Source: Mangrovibacter phragmitis (GTDB lineage: Bacteria > Pseudomonadota > Gammaproteobacteria > Enterobacterales > Enterobacteriaceae). Taken from it: DNA of 64,000 bases. The stretch spans positions 248,001 to 312,000 of the forward strand of contig NZ_LYRP01000012.1 in NCBI RefSeq assembly GCF_001655675.1. Direction: 5' to 3'. This document shows, in pieces, positions 28,789 through 39,859 of the stretch (the first letter of the stretch is position 1; each line of letters opens with the position of its first letter). The position numbers and the translations under genes were made by a program. The notes beneath the pieces are model-generated. The model was not told where the DNA came from. It was given only the letters and a program-made list of their open reading frames with translations, and made no database searches.

Positions 28789-30714
28789 TTACGCAGCCTG
28801 TTTGCCAGACAGCAGGTCCAGAACTTCCTGGACACTGGTGGTGGCGGCAAGGCGTTCAATCACACTCTCATCATCCAGTGCGTTGGTGAGGCTGGTGATA
28901 ACCTGAATGTGTTCGTTATTGCGTGCTGCAATACCGATAACCAGACGGGCGATATCATCTTCTTCTTCACCAAAACGCACACCTTCCGGATACTGGCAGA
29001 ACACCACACCGGTTTTCAGAACGCGGTCTTTGGCTTCTACTGTACCGTGCGGTACCGCGATAGACTCACCCAGGTAAGTCGGGGTCAGCTTTTCTCGGTC
29101 CAGCATGGCTTCAACGTACTCTGGCTGAACATAACCCCCTTTCACCAGTTGTTCACCGGCAAAACGGATGGCTTCTTCTTTAGTGGCAGCTTTGCGGCCA
29201 AGGAACACGTTATCTGCACCCAGGCGGAACAAGCCTTCTTCACTGGAGGTGAAGCTGTCTTCCAGGCTGTGCATCACTTTGGTTTCTTTCTCACTCAGGT
29301 GCTGGGATTCCAGCAGACGGTCAGTGAGGTTGGCATACAGGCTGCTGTCGAGGAAGTTGGTCAGTGAAATATGCTGAGCCTGAGGAGCCTGGCGCATAGC
29401 GCGCTCTGTCAGGTCGCGGTGCGTAATCACAATATCAACATCATCTGGCAGGCTGTTGATTGCACAGTTGGTTACTGAAATATGGTTCAGGCCTGCATTC
29501 TGGACTTTCTTACGCAGCACACCCGCACCCATTGCGCTGGAACCCATACCGGCGTCACAGGCAACAATGATTTTGCGTACATGGCTCAGGTCGTTGCTCA
29601 GGCCTGCACCAACAGCCAGCGGCGCACCAGCACCTTTAGACTGTGCTTTCATGTCGTGCATACGTGCAGTAGCTGCTTCCAGATCGTCTTCTTCTTTTAC
29701 TTTGCTGGTTTTCAGCAGAACAGAAGCAATCACGAAGGAAACTGCCATGGCGGCGAAAATTGCAGTAATGTTAGCGAAGTAGGTACCTTTCGGGGTCATG
29801 GCCAGTACAGCCAGAATAGAACCCGGAGAAGCTGGAGAAACCAGGCCGCCGTGCAGCACGGTCAGAGTAAACACGCCAGTCATACCACCGAAAATAACGG
29901 CCAGCAGCAGACGCGGGTTCATCAGCACATACGGGAAGTAAATTTCGTGGATACCACCCAGGAAGTGGATGATAGCCGCACCGCCAGCGGACTGCTTGGC
30001 ACTACCACGGCCGAAGAACATGTACGCCATCAGGATACCCATACCCGGGCCCGGGTTAGCTTCAATCAGGAAGAAGATAGATTTCCCGAGTTCATGAGAT
30101 TGCTGGATACCCAACGGTGAGAAGATACCGTGGTTGATTGCGTTGTTGAGGAACAGAATTTTTGCCGGTTCAACAAAGATAGAAGCCAGCGGCAGCATGT
30201 CGTGTACGACCATGAAGTTAACGCCAACCGCCAGCACTTTTGACAGCACTTCAACAGCCGGGCCAATGCCAAGGAACGCCAGCATAGCCAGTAACATACC
30301 GATGATACCGGCAGAGAAGTTGTTCACCAGCATTTCGAAGCCGGAACGAATTTTACCGTCTACGAAACCATCGAATTTTTTAATGCAGTAACCGCCCAAC
30401 GGTCCGGCAATCATTGCACCAAGGAACATTGGAATATCGGCGCCAACAATCACGCCCATGGTGGTAATCGCACCCACCACGCCACCGCGCTCATTGCCCA
30501 CCAAACGGCCACCGGTGTAACCAATCAACAACGGCAACAGGTAGGAGATCATCGGCCCTACCAGTTTTGCCATCGTTGCGTTAGGCAACCAGCCTGTTGG
30601 AATAAATAACGCGGTGATAATACCCCAGGCGATAAATGCGCCAATGTTCGGCATTACCATATTGCTGAGAAAACGACCAAAGCTTTGCACCTTGATCTTG
30701 ATATCGGATGACAT
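28789..30714 (-). CDS. mtlA: Mannitol PTS permease EIICBA
   Basis: 641 residues (E. coli 637). It imports mannitol and phosphorylates it. Domains in order: IIC membrane part (about 1-340, with GGIHEIYFPYVLMNPRL), IIB with phosphocysteine in CDAGMGSSAMG (E. coli Cys384), and IIA with phosphohistidine in SIAVPHGT (E. coli His554). First gene of mtlADR, behind a long A/T-rich region with CRP sites. Confidence 0.97.
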   Translation of the reverse strand: MSSDIKIKVQSFGRFLSNMVMPNIGAFIAWGIITALFIPTGWLPNATMAKLVGPMISYLLPLLIGYTGGRLVGNERGGVVGAITTMGVIVGADIPMFLGAMIAGPLGGYCIKKFDGFVDGKIRSGFEMLVNNFSAGIIGMLLAMLAFLGIGPAVEVLSKVLAVGVNFMVVHDMLPLASIFVEPAKILFLNNAINHGIFSPLGIQQSHELGKSIFFLIEANPGPGMGILMAYMFFGRGSAKQSAGGAAIIHFLGGIHEIYFPYVLMNPRLLLAVIFGGMTGVFTLTVLHGGLVSPASPGSILAVLAMTPKGTYFANITAIFAAMAVSFVIASVLLKTSKVKEEDDLEAATARMHDMKAQSKGAGAPLAVGAGLSNDLSHVRKIIVACDAGMGSSAMGAGVLRKKVQNAGLNHISVTNCAINSLPDDVDIVITHRDLTERAMRQAPQAQHISLTNFLDSSLYANLTDRLLESQHLSEKETKVMHSLEDSFTSSEEGLFRLGADNVFLGRKAATKEEAIRFAGEQLVKGGYVQPEYVEAMLDREKLTPTYLGESIAVPHGTVEAKDRVLKTGVVFCQYPEGVRFGEEEDDIARLVIGIAARNNEHIQVITSLTNALDDESVIERLAATTSVQEVLDLLSGKQAA

Positions 30715-30855
30715 AGAACACCCCTTCTTCTGTTTACGCGCTGGGATTCAACCCGGGTTTTATTGTTAACTGTGTCGGCAGAGGTAAGCGCCGAATTGAT
30801 TCAGTGACGCGAATCTGGCACTTAACCGTGAATCTGTCCAGTCACCGGATATTTG

Positions 30856-30871
30856 TGTGATCAATATCACT
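30856..30871. promoter_or_regulatory. CRP site, mtl region 1
   Basis: TGTGA-TCAATA-TCACT, 9 of 10 consensus bases, about 142 bp from the mtlA start. Confidence 0.75.
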
Positions 30872-30899
30872 ATTTCATTGGGTCTTTATGGGGGTGTTT

Positions 30900-30915
30900 A
30901 GTGATTTTGATCACA
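30900..30915. promoter_or_regulatory. CRP site, mtl region 2
   Basis: AGTGA-TTTTGA-TCACA, 9 of 10 consensus bases. Confidence 0.75.
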
Positions 30916-30972
30916 AAAAATCAGTGTAAAAAAAACACAATGCGAAAAAAAGATGCCATATGAGCATGTAAA

Positions 30973-30988
30973 TGTGATGTTAATCACA
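30973..30988. promoter_or_regulatory. CRP site, mtl region 3
   Basis: TGTGATGTTAATCACA, all 10 consensus bases. Confidence 0.85.
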
Positions 30989-31016
30989 TTTTAACGCGCG
31001 TTGTTTGTTTGTATTT

Positions 31017-31032
31017 TGTGATATTCATCACA
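31017..31032. promoter_or_regulatory. CRP site, mtl region 4
   Basis: TGTGATATTCATCACA, all 10 consensus bases, 44 bp from site 3 (about four helical turns). Confidence 0.85.
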
Positions 31033-31057
31033 ATCTATTTTTGCGGTTTTTCCTGAT

Positions 31058-31073
31058 TGTGATCAATAGCAAC
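31058..31073. promoter_or_regulatory. Weak CRP site, mtl region 5
   Basis: TGTGA-TCAATA-GCAAC, perfect left half and poor right half. Confidence 0.4.
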
Positions 31074-31238
31074 TTCGTGGTGTGGCCTGTCGGAACGGAA
31101 TGAAAGTAAATTACATGTTAAATTTTTTCTGCAGGGCATGCCGTGCCGCAGGGGAATAGCGTATGATTTGAGGTAACGCTCACTTTTCATGATGTACTGG
31201 CATTTCACAATGCTCATTCACTGATGAGGGTTCTGCGC

Positions 31239-31847
31239 ATGAAACTGGTCGGGAGTTACACAAGCCCTTTTGTTCGTAAAATATCGGTGCTGTTGCTGGA
31301 AAAAGGCATGGCCTTCGACTTTGTCAATGACTCGCCGTGGAATGAAAATAGCCATGTTGCGCAGTCTAATCCATTGGGGAAAGTACCGGTTCTGATTGCT
31401 GATGACGGTGCCTGCTGGTTTGACTCACCAGTTATTGCCTCTTTTCTGGAACTGACTCAGCCCGTGCCAGCCAGTATTCCGTCAGACCCGTATGCGGCTT
31501 TGCAGGTACGCCAGCTTGAAGCACTGGCCGACGGTGTCATGGATGCCGCTATTCTCTCTTTCCGTGAACAGCAACGCCCGGCAGCACACCAACTGGAAAG
31601 TGAACTGGTGCGCCAGCGGGAAAAAATACTGCGTGGGTTAGATGCGCTGGATGAAGCCGCCAAAAACGGGGCATTCAATACGCAACAACTGGATGTCGCG
31701 ACTATTGCTGTGGGTTGTGCGATGGGCTACCTGAATTTTCGCCGTATCGCACCTGGCTGGTGTGTGGACCGCCCGCATCTGGTTAAATTGGTAGAGCAAC
31801 TCTTTCAGCGTGACAGTTTTGCCCGCACTGAACCGCGTGTCGCTTGA
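31239..31847 (+). CDS. yibF: Glutathione S-transferase family protein YibF
   Basis: 202 residues from the ATG at 31239 with GAGGG upstream, the same length as E. coli YibF. The N-terminal thioredoxin-like domain has [18 protein letters not shown] and NPLGKVPVL; the C-terminal helical domain ends [16 protein letters not shown]. The substrate is unknown in E. coli. It lies 72 bp before selA in the same direction. Confidence 0.95.
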   Translation: MKLVGSYTSPFVRKISVLLLEKGMAFDFVNDSPWNENSHVAQSNPLGKVPVLIADDGACWFDSPVIASFLELTQPVPASIPSDPYAALQVRQLEALADGVMDAAILSFREQQRPAAHQLESELVRQREKILRGLDALDEAAKNGAFNTQQLDVATIAVGCAMGYLNFRRIAPGWCVDRPHLVKLVEQLFQRDSFARTEPRVA

Positions 31848-31919
31848 TCTCCGCTCAGGAAACCGGGGAAATCCCCCGGTACACTTTACTTTTGTCTTTT
31901 CAATGGCACTGCACACACT

Positions 31920-33311
31920 ATGACTCAGGATCTCCGTCAGTTATTCAGCCAGATTCCGGCTATTGACCGTTTACTGCATGACCCGCAGATAACGCCGCTG
32001 GTGGCGCGTTTTGGGCACACGCAAGTGGTGAATGCGCTGCGTGAACGGGTACAGCAGGCCCGGCAATCCATTCTCCAGGCGCAGGTGTTACCTGCCTGGG
32101 CACAAAACTGGGCCACCGCCGTGGCGCAATACCTTGAGCAGGCAGGAAGGCCTGCCATTCGCCGTGTATTTAACCTGACAGGCACAGTGTTGCATACTAA
32201 CCTGGGGCGCGCATTACAGGCTGAAGCAGCGGTACATGCTGTGTGTGATGCCATGCGCTACCCGGTAACCCTGGAGTACAGCCTGGATGGCGCGAGCCGT
32301 GGGCACCGGGACCAGGCGGTGGCTGGTTTGCTCTGCCAGCTTACTGGCGCGGAAGATGCCTGTGTAGTCAATAACAACGCCGCAGCGGTGCTGCTTATGC
32401 TGGCGGCGACCGCCGCAGGGAAAGAAGTGGTGGTGTCTCGTGGTGAACTGGTCGAAATCGGCGGGGCTTTCCGTATCCCCGATGTTATGCGCCAGGCCGG
32501 ATGCCAGTTAGTGGAAGTCGGGACAACCAACCGAACCCACAGCAAGGATTACCGCCAGGCGGTGACAGAAAACACCGCATTATTCATGAAAGTGCACACC
32601 AGTAACTACCAGGTGATGGGCTTTACTGCCAGTGTCAGCGAAGCGCAACTGGTGGCGGAAGCTCAAGCGTACGGCATTCCGGTGGTCACTGATCTTGGCA
32701 GTGGTTCGCTGCTGGATATGCGTACCTGTGGTTTACCGCCAGAGCCGATGCCGCAGCAACTGATTGCCGATGGGGTTAGTCTGGTGAGTTTCTCTGGCGA
32801 TAAACTGCTTGGCGGGCCACAGGCCGGGATTATTGTCGGTAAAAAAGAACTGATTGCAAACATCCAGCAACATCCGCTTAAACGCGCCCTGCGTGCCGAT
32901 AAAATGACGCTTGCCGCTCTGGAAGCCACCCTGCGTTTGTATCTGCAACCCGAAACATTATTCGAGAATTTACCTACCCTGCGTTTGCTGCACCGTGACG
33001 CGGCGGCGATTCATGAACAAGCGCAGCGCCTGCTGCCTGCACTGGCGGCTCATTACAGCCCGGCGTTTACTGTGGCGGTGCAGCCTTGCCTGTCTCAGCC
33101 CGGAAGTGGGGCTTTGCCGGTAGATTCTCTGCCCAGTGCGGCACTGACTTTCACTCCGGTTTCCGGTCAGGGCAGTGAGCTGGAAGCGCTGGCTGCGCGT
33201 TTGCGTGGCCTACCGGTGCCGGTGATTGGGCGCATTGCCGGTGGTGGGCTGTGGCTGGATTTACGTTGCCTGGAAGATGAAGCGGGATTACTGGAGATGT
33301 TACTGCAATGA
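31920..33311 (+). CDS. selA: L-seryl-tRNA(Sec) selenium transferase
   Basis: 463 residues, equal to E. coli SelA. A PLP enzyme that converts Ser-tRNA(Sec) to Sec-tRNA(Sec) using selenophosphate; it works as a decamer. The PLP lysine is in [14 protein letters not shown] (E. coli Lys295). It overlaps selB by 4 nt (ATGA). It supplies Sec-tRNA for fdoG in this window. Confidence 0.98.
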   Translation: MTQDLRQLFSQIPAIDRLLHDPQITPLVARFGHTQVVNALRERVQQARQSILQAQVLPAWAQNWATAVAQYLEQAGRPAIRRVFNLTGTVLHTNLGRALQAEAAVHAVCDAMRYPVTLEYSLDGASRGHRDQAVAGLLCQLTGAEDACVVNNNAAAVLLMLAATAAGKEVVVSRGELVEIGGAFRIPDVMRQAGCQLVEVGTTNRTHSKDYRQAVTENTALFMKVHTSNYQVMGFTASVSEAQLVAEAQAYGIPVVTDLGSGSLLDMRTCGLPPEPMPQQLIADGVSLVSFSGDKLLGGPQAGIIVGKKELIANIQQHPLKRALRADKMTLAALEATLRLYLQPETLFENLPTLRLLHRDAAAIHEQAQRLLPALAAHYSPAFTVAVQPCLSQPGSGALPVDSLPSAALTFTPVSGQGSELEALAARLRGLPVPVIGRIAGGGLWLDLRCLEDEAGLLEMLLQ

Positions 33312-35155
33312 TTATTGCCACTGCGGGCCATGTTGATCATGGGAAAACCTCGCTGATTCAGGCGTTGACCGGGGTGAATGCAGACCGTTTGCCTGAAGAA
33401 AAACAGCGCGGTATGACAATTGACCTGGGTTTTGCCTACTGGCCGCAACCCGATGGCCGCGTGATTGGGTTTATTGATGTACCGGGGCACGAAAAATTCC
33501 TCGCGAATATGCTGGCAGGTGTGGGCGGTATCGACCATGGCTTGCTGGTGGTTGCCTGCGATGATGGCGTAATGGCGCAAACCCTGGAGCACCTGGCGAT
33601 TTTACAACTGACCGGGCAACCGGGTTTAACCGTTGTGCTGACGAAATCAGACCGGGTTAGTGCGGAACGCATTGAAGATGTGCGTGAAAGCGTGCACCAC
33701 TTGCTGCTGGCTTATGGCTGGCATGAAGCACAGTTTTTCGTTACTTCGGTATCTGATGGTACTGGCATTGATGAGTTACGTGAGCATCTGCTGGCTTGTG
33801 AAGAGCAGTCTCATCGCACGGCGTGGCGCTTTCGCCTGGCTATCGACCGTGCGTTTACTGTCAAAGGTGCCGGGCTGGTGGTTACGGGTACCGCGCTGTC
33901 GGGCACGGTACAGGTTGGTGATACATTGTGGCTGGCTGGGGCAGATAAACCCATGCGGGTGCGTGGGTTGCATGCACAAAACCAGCCAGTGCAACAGGCT
34001 ACTGCCGGTCAGCGTATTGCGCTGAACCTGAGTGGCGACGCGCAGAAAGCAGATATCAGCCGTGGCGACTGGTTGCTGGAGCACAGCCCACCGGCCCCCG
34101 GCGCTGAGCGTGTTATTGTCACACTAAGGTGCCACAGCCCGCTCCAGCAGTGGCAGCCGCTGCATATTTACCACGGTGCCAGTCATATCACCGGGCGGGT
34201 TTCGATACTGGAAGATGACCTGGCCGAATTGGTGCTGGACACGCCTTTGTTGCTGGCTGACAACGATTATCTGGTATTGCGGGATATCAGCGCCCGGCAA
34301 ACCCTGGCTGGGGCGCGCGTCTTGCTGCTTAACTCACCCAAACGCGGTAAGCGTCAGCCTGAGTTTCTTGCCTGGCTGAAACAACTGGCCCGCTGCGAGG
34401 ACGATGAATCCGTACTGAGGTGCCACCTGCAACGCCATGCTGTCTCACTGGCTGATTTCGCCTGGGCGCGGCAACTGCGCGAGCCTGAAATTAGCCAACT
34501 GGCACAAAGTACGGCTTTGTGTGTGGAAGGCCAGGTGGTGGGTAGCGGGCTTGCCCGCCGCTGGCAGGAAAAACTGCTGGCAACGCTTGCCGAGTACCAC
34601 CAAAACCATGATGACCAGCCCGGCCCCGGGCGTGAGCGCTTGCGCCGTATGGCACTGCCCACAGAGCATGAAGGCCTGGTACTGGGGCTGATTGAACAAT
34701 TACGCCAGCAAGGTGAAGTTGTCAGCCGCCAGGGCTGGCTGCATTTGCCTGGTTATGAACCAGGGTTTTCTCCGGCGGCAGAAGCTATCTGGCGCAAAGT
34801 GGAAGGGTTGTTTGCCGATGACCCCTGGTGGGTGCGCGACCTGGCAAAAAAAGCGGGCGAGGATGAACAAACTATGCGCCAGGTATTACGCCAGGCCGCA
34901 CAACTCGGGCTGATCACGGCGATTGTGAAAGATCGTTACTACCGGCAGGAACGCATTCAGCAGTTTGCTGATCTGATCCGCGCGCTTGACCCCGAAAACG
35001 GATCCACCAGTGCGGCGGATTTCCGCGATCAGCTGGGTATTGGCCGCAAACTGGCGGTGCAAATTCTGGAATATTTCGACCGCACCGGCTTCACCCGCCG
35101 CCGGGGCAACGACCATTTACTGCGTGACCGGAATTTGTTTCAGGTTTCCGGGTAA
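33308..35155 (+). CDS. selB: Selenocysteine-specific elongation factor
   Basis: 615 residues (E. coli 614). GTPase motifs are [10 protein letters not shown] (G1), [10 protein letters not shown] (G2), DVPGHEKF (G3) and TKSD (G4). The C-terminal third is a series of winged-helix domains that bind the SECIS hairpin. It brings Sec-tRNA(Sec) to the ribosome at UGA codons such as the one in fdoG. Confidence 0.98.
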   Translation: MIIATAGHVDHGKTSLIQALTGVNADRLPEEKQRGMTIDLGFAYWPQPDGRVIGFIDVPGHEKFLANMLAGVGGIDHGLLVVACDDGVMAQTLEHLAILQLTGQPGLTVVLTKSDRVSAERIEDVRESVHHLLLAYGWHEAQFFVTSVSDGTGIDELREHLLACEEQSHRTAWRFRLAIDRAFTVKGAGLVVTGTALSGTVQVGDTLWLAGADKPMRVRGLHAQNQPVQQATAGQRIALNLSGDAQKADISRGDWLLEHSPPAPGAERVIVTLRCHSPLQQWQPLHIYHGASHITGRVSILEDDLAELVLDTPLLLADNDYLVLRDISARQTLAGARVLLLNSPKRGKRQPEFLAWLKQLARCEDDESVLRCHLQRHAVSLADFAWARQLREPEISQLAQSTALCVEGQVVGSGLARRWQEKLLATLAEYHQNHDDQPGPGRERLRRMALPTEHEGLVLGLIEQLRQQGEVVSRQGWLHLPGYEPGFSPAAEAIWRKVEGLFADDPWWVRDLAKKAGEDEQTMRQVLRQAAQLGLITAIVKDRYYRQERIQQFADLIRALDPENGSTSAADFRDQLGIGRKLAVQILEYFDRTGFTRRRGNDHLLRDRNLFQVSG

Positions 35156-35172
35156 TCATAATTTTCCAAACA

Positions 35173-35206
35173 AAACCCCGCCAGCCAGCGCCTGGGGGGT
35201 TTTTTA
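35173..35206 (+). terminator. Terminator of selAB
   Basis: AAACCCCGCCAG and CTGGGGGGTTTTTT arms, followed by ATTAC; it starts about 20 nt after the selB stop. Confidence 0.85.
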
Positions 35207-35239
35207 TTACGGCAATACTGCGGCAGTCATGCACAACAA

Positions 35240-37216
35240 TCACGCCGGGCCTGGGGCTTCGTTTACCCAGACACGCATTTCTCCTTCACCACGGTTAGCC
35301 CAGGCGAACCAGGGGATGAAGGTCAGTGTGTGGGGAACGGGTGTGGCCGGGTGAGCATCATAGCGCCACAGGGCCTGTTTTTCGGGTTGATTTGCCTGGT
35401 AGCGCAGCCCTTCTGCCTGCAAAAGTACTTTATGCGCCAGGCTCGCAGTGCCATTCAGCAGGCGCGGTACAGCGTTTTCTGGTAACCACAGGTTATGCAG
35501 TTGTGCGCCGTTATCCGCTTCCTCCAGGCAATACACCACAGGTCCGCGTTGCAGGGCGACTTTCCCGGCTTGGTGGCGCACTAGTGGGTTACCGTACACA
35601 CGCCGCACCGGCATGGGCAATGTAAGGCACAGAGTGTCGCCTTCCCGCCAGGTGCGTTGCAGGTGCAGGTAGCCGCGCACGACATCGCCCTGAACCGGCT
35701 GGCCGTTCAGGGTTACTGAAGGTGACGGGCACCAGTCTGGCAGGCGTAATGCAAGGGTGTGTGTGACGGGCTCTGGTGAAAGTACAGACAGCGTTACCTG
35801 TTCATCCCAGGGGTAGTTGCCGCTCAGACGCAAGCGCAGCCCGACAGCCCCCGCAACCAGTTCTGCCTCGTTGCCTACGTATAAATTCACATACAGCGCA
35901 TCGCTGCGTGGCGTATAGATATAGTGGCCCAGCGAGGTTAACAGGCGGGCGATATTCGGCGGGCAACAGGCGCACCCGAACCAGCGTTGGCGCACCGGTT
36001 TAATATGGTCGTAAACATGGTTAAACGGCACCGCTTTGGGTTGCACTTCCAGCGGGTTTACATAGAAAAAGTGCTTGCCGTCCAGCGCCATACCGCCCAG
36101 CACGGTGTTATACAGCGCCCGCTCCATGACATCGCCGTACTGGCTGTCGGCCTCCATTTCCACCATACGGCGGGCAAACATCATCAGGCCGATAGACGCA
36201 CAGCTTTCGGCATAGACAGTGTCATTGGGTAAGTCGTAATCGCTGCTGAACGCTTCACCGCTGGACTGGGAACCAATACCGCCCGTGATATACATCTGGC
36301 GCTGCGCCATATCCTGCCACAGGCGCAGGCAGGACTGGCGCAGGGTTTCATCTTCGCTCAGGCGTGCCAGGTGAGCGACGCCGGTCATCAGGTAGACAAA
36401 GCGCACAGCGTGGCCGGTTGCCTGGTTTTGTTCCACCAGGGGAAGGTGCGCCTGGCTGTAGGCTTTATCTTTTACCATCCACGCCGGGCCATAGGTATTC
36501 CAGTACGATGTTTTACCGCGCTTTTCATACTCTTCATCGTAATAGTGCGGTGACTGGCCGCGCTGGGTGACAAAGAAATGAGTCAGCTCGCGGTAGCGGG
36601 GCTCCTGGGTGACATCGAACAGGCGCATTAACGCCAGTTCAATTTCCGGGTGCCCCGGGTATCCCTGCAACTGGTGCTCTCCCGGGCCAAACACGTGGTC
36701 AATATGGTCAGCAAGGCGGCAGACCACATCCAACAGGCGGCGCTTACCAGTGGCCTGAAAGAAAGCCACGCCTGCTTCAATCATATGCCCGGCACAATAT
36801 AACTCATGGCATTCCGCCAGGTTTGACCAGCGCTGTTCCGGCGCTTTGACAGTGAACCAGGTATTCAGGTAGCCGTCTTCGCACTGGGCGGCGGCGACCA
36901 GTTCAATAACGCCATCGGCAATGTGTTCCAGTTCAGCATCGGGTTTCTGGCACAAAGACCAGGCAACCGCCTCCAGCCACTTGGCGACATCGCTGTCCTG
37001 GAACACCATGCCGTAAAACTCACCGGCTTGCTGGCCTGCCGCAATGCGAAAGTTTTCAATAGCGTGGCTGGGCTCGGTATCCGCAATGCGGTCGTTCAGG
37101 GCATCCCACTGGTAAGGGATAACCACGTCGCGGACCAGGCGCTGGTACTGGCCCAAAAATGTGTCCGTAATCTTCAGGCGGTGTAAATCGACATCAAAAA
37201 CAACATGCTGAGTCAT
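35240..37216 (-). CDS. Glycoside hydrolase family 127, probable beta-L-arabinofuranosidase
   Basis: 658 residues from the ATG at 37216 (MTQHVVFDVDL) with GAAGAGG upstream. It resembles HypBA1-type GH127 enzymes, which remove beta-L-arabinofuranose from glycans or plant glycoproteins. Family zinc and catalytic residues fit YAESCAS (Glu and Cys, near residue 325) and GCACCPPNIAR (paired Cys, near 400). No signal peptide, so it works in the cytoplasm on an imported short saccharide. It is 10 nt downstream of the symporter gene. The substrate is inferred. Confidence 0.87.
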   Translation of the reverse strand: MTQHVVFDVDLHRLKITDTFLGQYQRLVRDVVIPYQWDALNDRIADTEPSHAIENFRIAAGQQAGEFYGMVFQDSDVAKWLEAVAWSLCQKPDAELEHIADGVIELVAAAQCEDGYLNTWFTVKAPEQRWSNLAECHELYCAGHMIEAGVAFFQATGKRRLLDVVCRLADHIDHVFGPGEHQLQGYPGHPEIELALMRLFDVTQEPRYRELTHFFVTQRGQSPHYYDEEYEKRGKTSYWNTYGPAWMVKDKAYSQAHLPLVEQNQATGHAVRFVYLMTGVAHLARLSEDETLRQSCLRLWQDMAQRQMYITGGIGSQSSGEAFSSDYDLPNDTVYAESCASIGLMMFARRMVEMEADSQYGDVMERALYNTVLGGMALDGKHFFYVNPLEVQPKAVPFNHVYDHIKPVRQRWFGCACCPPNIARLLTSLGHYIYTPRSDALYVNLYVGNEAELVAGAVGLRLRLSGNYPWDEQVTLSVLSPEPVTHTLALRLPDWCPSPSVTLNGQPVQGDVVRGYLHLQRTWREGDTLCLTLPMPVRRVYGNPLVRHQAGKVALQRGPVVYCLEEADNGAQLHNLWLPENAVPRLLNGTASLAHKVLLQAEGLRYQANQPEKQALWRYDAHPATPVPHTLTFIPWFAWANRGEGEMRVWVNEAPGPA

Positions 37217-37226
37217 AACAACCTCT

Positions 37227-38630
37227 TCAGGATGTGTGTACATGGCGCTGGCGTAAATCAGTTGCGATAGTCGCCATCATGGGGTTATTGAGGCGGCACT
37301 TGCGCAGCGCGAGAGCCAGTAACAAGTGAAAAGCGGCGGGCAGCAGGCTTTCAAGGGCGGTAATACCCTGCAGTGAGGCGGTGGTCTGGTTTTCCATACC
37401 GGGTTTGTAAGCCACAAAGATAAACACCAGGCTGATGATGCCCGCACTGGCAGCCCAGGCCAGCTTGATGAAAAACAGGTTGAAAGCGAAGTTCATGCCT
37501 GAAGAACGCACACGGGTTTTCCACTCACCGTAATCATCGGCGAACGCCATGATGGAAAAGTGCAGAGGAAGCGTGAAACCAAGAATAATGCCGTTACTGA
37601 GAATAATACCGAGCCATAACGTCTGCCATTGTGAGCCTGTGGGCAGAAACCACATGCCAGCGGCACAGGCGGCAAGCACCAGGTTGGTGTAGTAATAGAG
37701 TTTTACTGTATCAATTCGGCGGGCGAGTGGATTCACCAGGACGGCGCCGAGAATAGACGCCAGGGTCACCATAGTGAAAAACAGTGAAGCAAAAGCGGCG
37801 CTACCGTGCAGGACATAAGTAATAAAATACATATAGCCGCCGCCGCGCAGGTTAAACACATTGATAAGCAGGAACGACATCACCAGCATCAGTAATAACT
37901 GGTCATTTTTGCGCAACCCGGCCAGGTGTTCCCGCAGGCTAAATTTCCCCATCAACGCCAGTGGCACACGTTCACGAACCCAGAAAAAGCAGCACAGGAA
38001 CATCACTACAGCAATACCACACAGCAGGCCAACCCCGAGCTGGTAACCTTTGGCGGCATTGCCGTGGCCCAGTTCAGCGACCAGCCACGGCAGCCCGACG
38101 GACACCAGAAAGCCTGCCACACCGCACAGAATAAAGCGCCAGGACTGGCAGGAAATCACTTCATCATGGCGGGTGGTCATGGTGTTGATAAGTGCGCAGT
38201 ACGGCACATTAATGGCGGTATAACCGACAGACAGCATGAGATAAGTGCCAAACGCCCAGGCGATTTTCATGGTCATGCTGACATCCGGAACAGTAAACGT
38301 CAGTACGCCAATAATGCCGATGGGCAGTGCAACCCACAACTGCCATGGGCGGAACCGGCCCCAGCGGCTTTGCGTGCGGTCTGCCAGTACGCCCATAATG
38401 GGATCGGACACTGCATCGAACACTCGCAGACCGATAAATAGCGTTCCGACAATCGCCGGAGTCAGGCCGAAGACATCGGTGTAGAAAAACGTCAGAAAGT
38501 TCATGATAAGGCAGGTAATAACTGTCCCGCCGGCATCGCCCAGGCCATAACCGATTTTTTCCCGCAGGGATAATTTCGTGTCAGTGCGCTGAGTGACAAT
38601 GTCTGTTTGTGATATAGGGGTAGAGGTCAT
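37227..38630 (-). CDS. Glycoside-cation symporter (GPH/MFS family)
   Basis: 467 residues from the ATG at 38630, with GAGG upstream; upstream in-frame starts are less likely. Twelve hydrophobic segments and GPH features ([15 protein letters not shown] at the N-terminus, [16 protein letters not shown] in helix 2-3, as in MelB, XylP and YicJ). It probably imports a pentose-containing disaccharide with Na+ or H+ and hands it to the GH127 enzyme. Confidence 0.9.
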   Translation of the reverse strand: MTSTPISQTDIVTQRTDTKLSLREKIGYGLGDAGGTVITCLIMNFLTFFYTDVFGLTPAIVGTLFIGLRVFDAVSDPIMGVLADRTQSRWGRFRPWQLWVALPIGIIGVLTFTVPDVSMTMKIAWAFGTYLMLSVGYTAINVPYCALINTMTTRHDEVISCQSWRFILCGVAGFLVSVGLPWLVAELGHGNAAKGYQLGVGLLCGIAVVMFLCCFFWVRERVPLALMGKFSLREHLAGLRKNDQLLLMLVMSFLLINVFNLRGGGYMYFITYVLHGSAAFASLFFTMVTLASILGAVLVNPLARRIDTVKLYYYTNLVLAACAAGMWFLPTGSQWQTLWLGIILSNGIILGFTLPLHFSIMAFADDYGEWKTRVRSSGMNFAFNLFFIKLAWAASAGIISLVFIFVAYKPGMENQTTASLQGITALESLLPAAFHLLLALALRKCRLNNPMMATIATDLRQRHVHTS

Positions 38631-38889
38631 GGTTAACGCCTCGCATTTTGCGTTGTCTGTACCCGAAACGAAACCGCTAATAAGCCGGGCTTTGGTTGTT
38701 GTTTGCGCAAACACTATTTATTTTGCACAAGGTTGCATGACCAACAAGACAAGAGAAAAGTATAAAAAGATGACGATTCCGACCTGGTAAAAATTTTGTG
38801 AAGAGGATCGGTTCTTGAGAAAAATAAATACTGCTGACAGCGCCACTCTGCATAATCAAGTGTAGTTAAGTGGATGAGTGATTATTTAT

Positions 38890-39711
38890 ATGATTGATTT
38901 TAATCTGTCTTTTCCTTTATCTGTACAAAATGGTGGTGTGTTTATTTCTCGTGGAGTGGGCATTCACCCGGAAAGAACGCTGACTTCCTGGGAAGTGATT
39001 TTTGTGGAAAAAGGGACACTTACGATTCAGGAAGACCATAAAGTTTTTGAGGTTGGCGCAGGTGAAAGCCTGGTATTGTATCCACAGCGCAGGCATCGGG
39101 GTGTGGGGGTGTTTCCGCCAGATTTAAAATTCTACTGGGTACATTTTGATGTCCATGATGTGCCCGCTTCTGTGGGGTTGCCTCAGGCGAAAATTTCGCT
39201 GCCCCAGCACAGCAAGGTTCCCGACCCTGAACAAGTGATAACCTTGTTTCGCCAGTTTCTCACTGAGCAGGAAAATATCACCCGCAGTTGTGCGCTGGAG
39301 TTGTTATTACTGCTGATTTTGCAAAAAATCTCCCTGACTGCACCGGCCCGGGATGCACAGACCCGCAGTGGTATTGCTCTGGCCTGGCGGGCACAGCAAT
39401 GCATCCGTACCCAGTACCATCAGGCAATTTCTACTTCATCACTGGCGCAAAACCTGCACTGTAGCGCGGATTACCTGGGGCGGGTTTACCGGCGCGTGTT
39501 CCACCTGACAATTACTGATGCCATCCATCGCCAGCGGGTGGTCGCCGCGCAGAAACTTCTGCTCAGTGATTCACTGGCGCTGGTAGAGGTGGCAGCGCGC
39601 TGTGGGTTTCAGGATGTGGGCTATTTCCGGCAAATTTTTCGTAAACAAACGGGCCTGACTCCTGCGGCCTGGCAGCGACGTTACTGCAAAGAACATATCA
39701 ATTCAGACTAA
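38890..39711 (+). CDS. AraC-family regulator of the GH127 locus
   Basis: 273 residues from the ATG at 38890; a GTG at 38878 would add four residues. An N-terminal cupin (ERTLTSWEVIFVEKGTLTI) and a C-terminal helix-turn-helix pair ending GFQDVGYFRQIFRKQTGLTP. It is divergent from the symporter gene with 259 bp between them, the usual arrangement for a local sugar-responsive activator. The 259 bp are A/T-rich; no operator could be assigned. Confidence 0.87.
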   Translation: MIDFNLSFPLSVQNGGVFISRGVGIHPERTLTSWEVIFVEKGTLTIQEDHKVFEVGAGESLVLYPQRRHRGVGVFPPDLKFYWVHFDVHDVPASVGLPQAKISLPQHSKVPDPEQVITLFRQFLTEQENITRSCALELLLLLILQKISLTAPARDAQTRSGIALAWRAQQCIRTQYHQAISTSSLAQNLHCSADYLGRVYRRVFHLTITDAIHRQRVVAAQKLLLSDSLALVEVAARCGFQDVGYFRQIFRKQTGLTPAAWQRRYCKEHINSD

Positions 39712-39859
39712 TTTCCCGGCATTCAGACAATTGCCTGAATTTCACGGCCATTCTCAGGAAATCATGCCGTTACCTTGTGGGATCAAAGCTGTTGGCCGCC
39801 GGTTCGCATAGGCTGTTACTTCCGCGCCTGGCGGGTAACGCATTATTAAGGGAAATCTC

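Larger units (their letters stand above)
30715..31238. other. Regulatory region between mtlA and yibF
   Basis: 524 bp without a gene, A/T-rich, with five candidate CRP sites between 30856 and 31073. The mtlA promoter should lie nearest 30715-30860. The yibF promoter was not identified. Confidence 0.7.
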
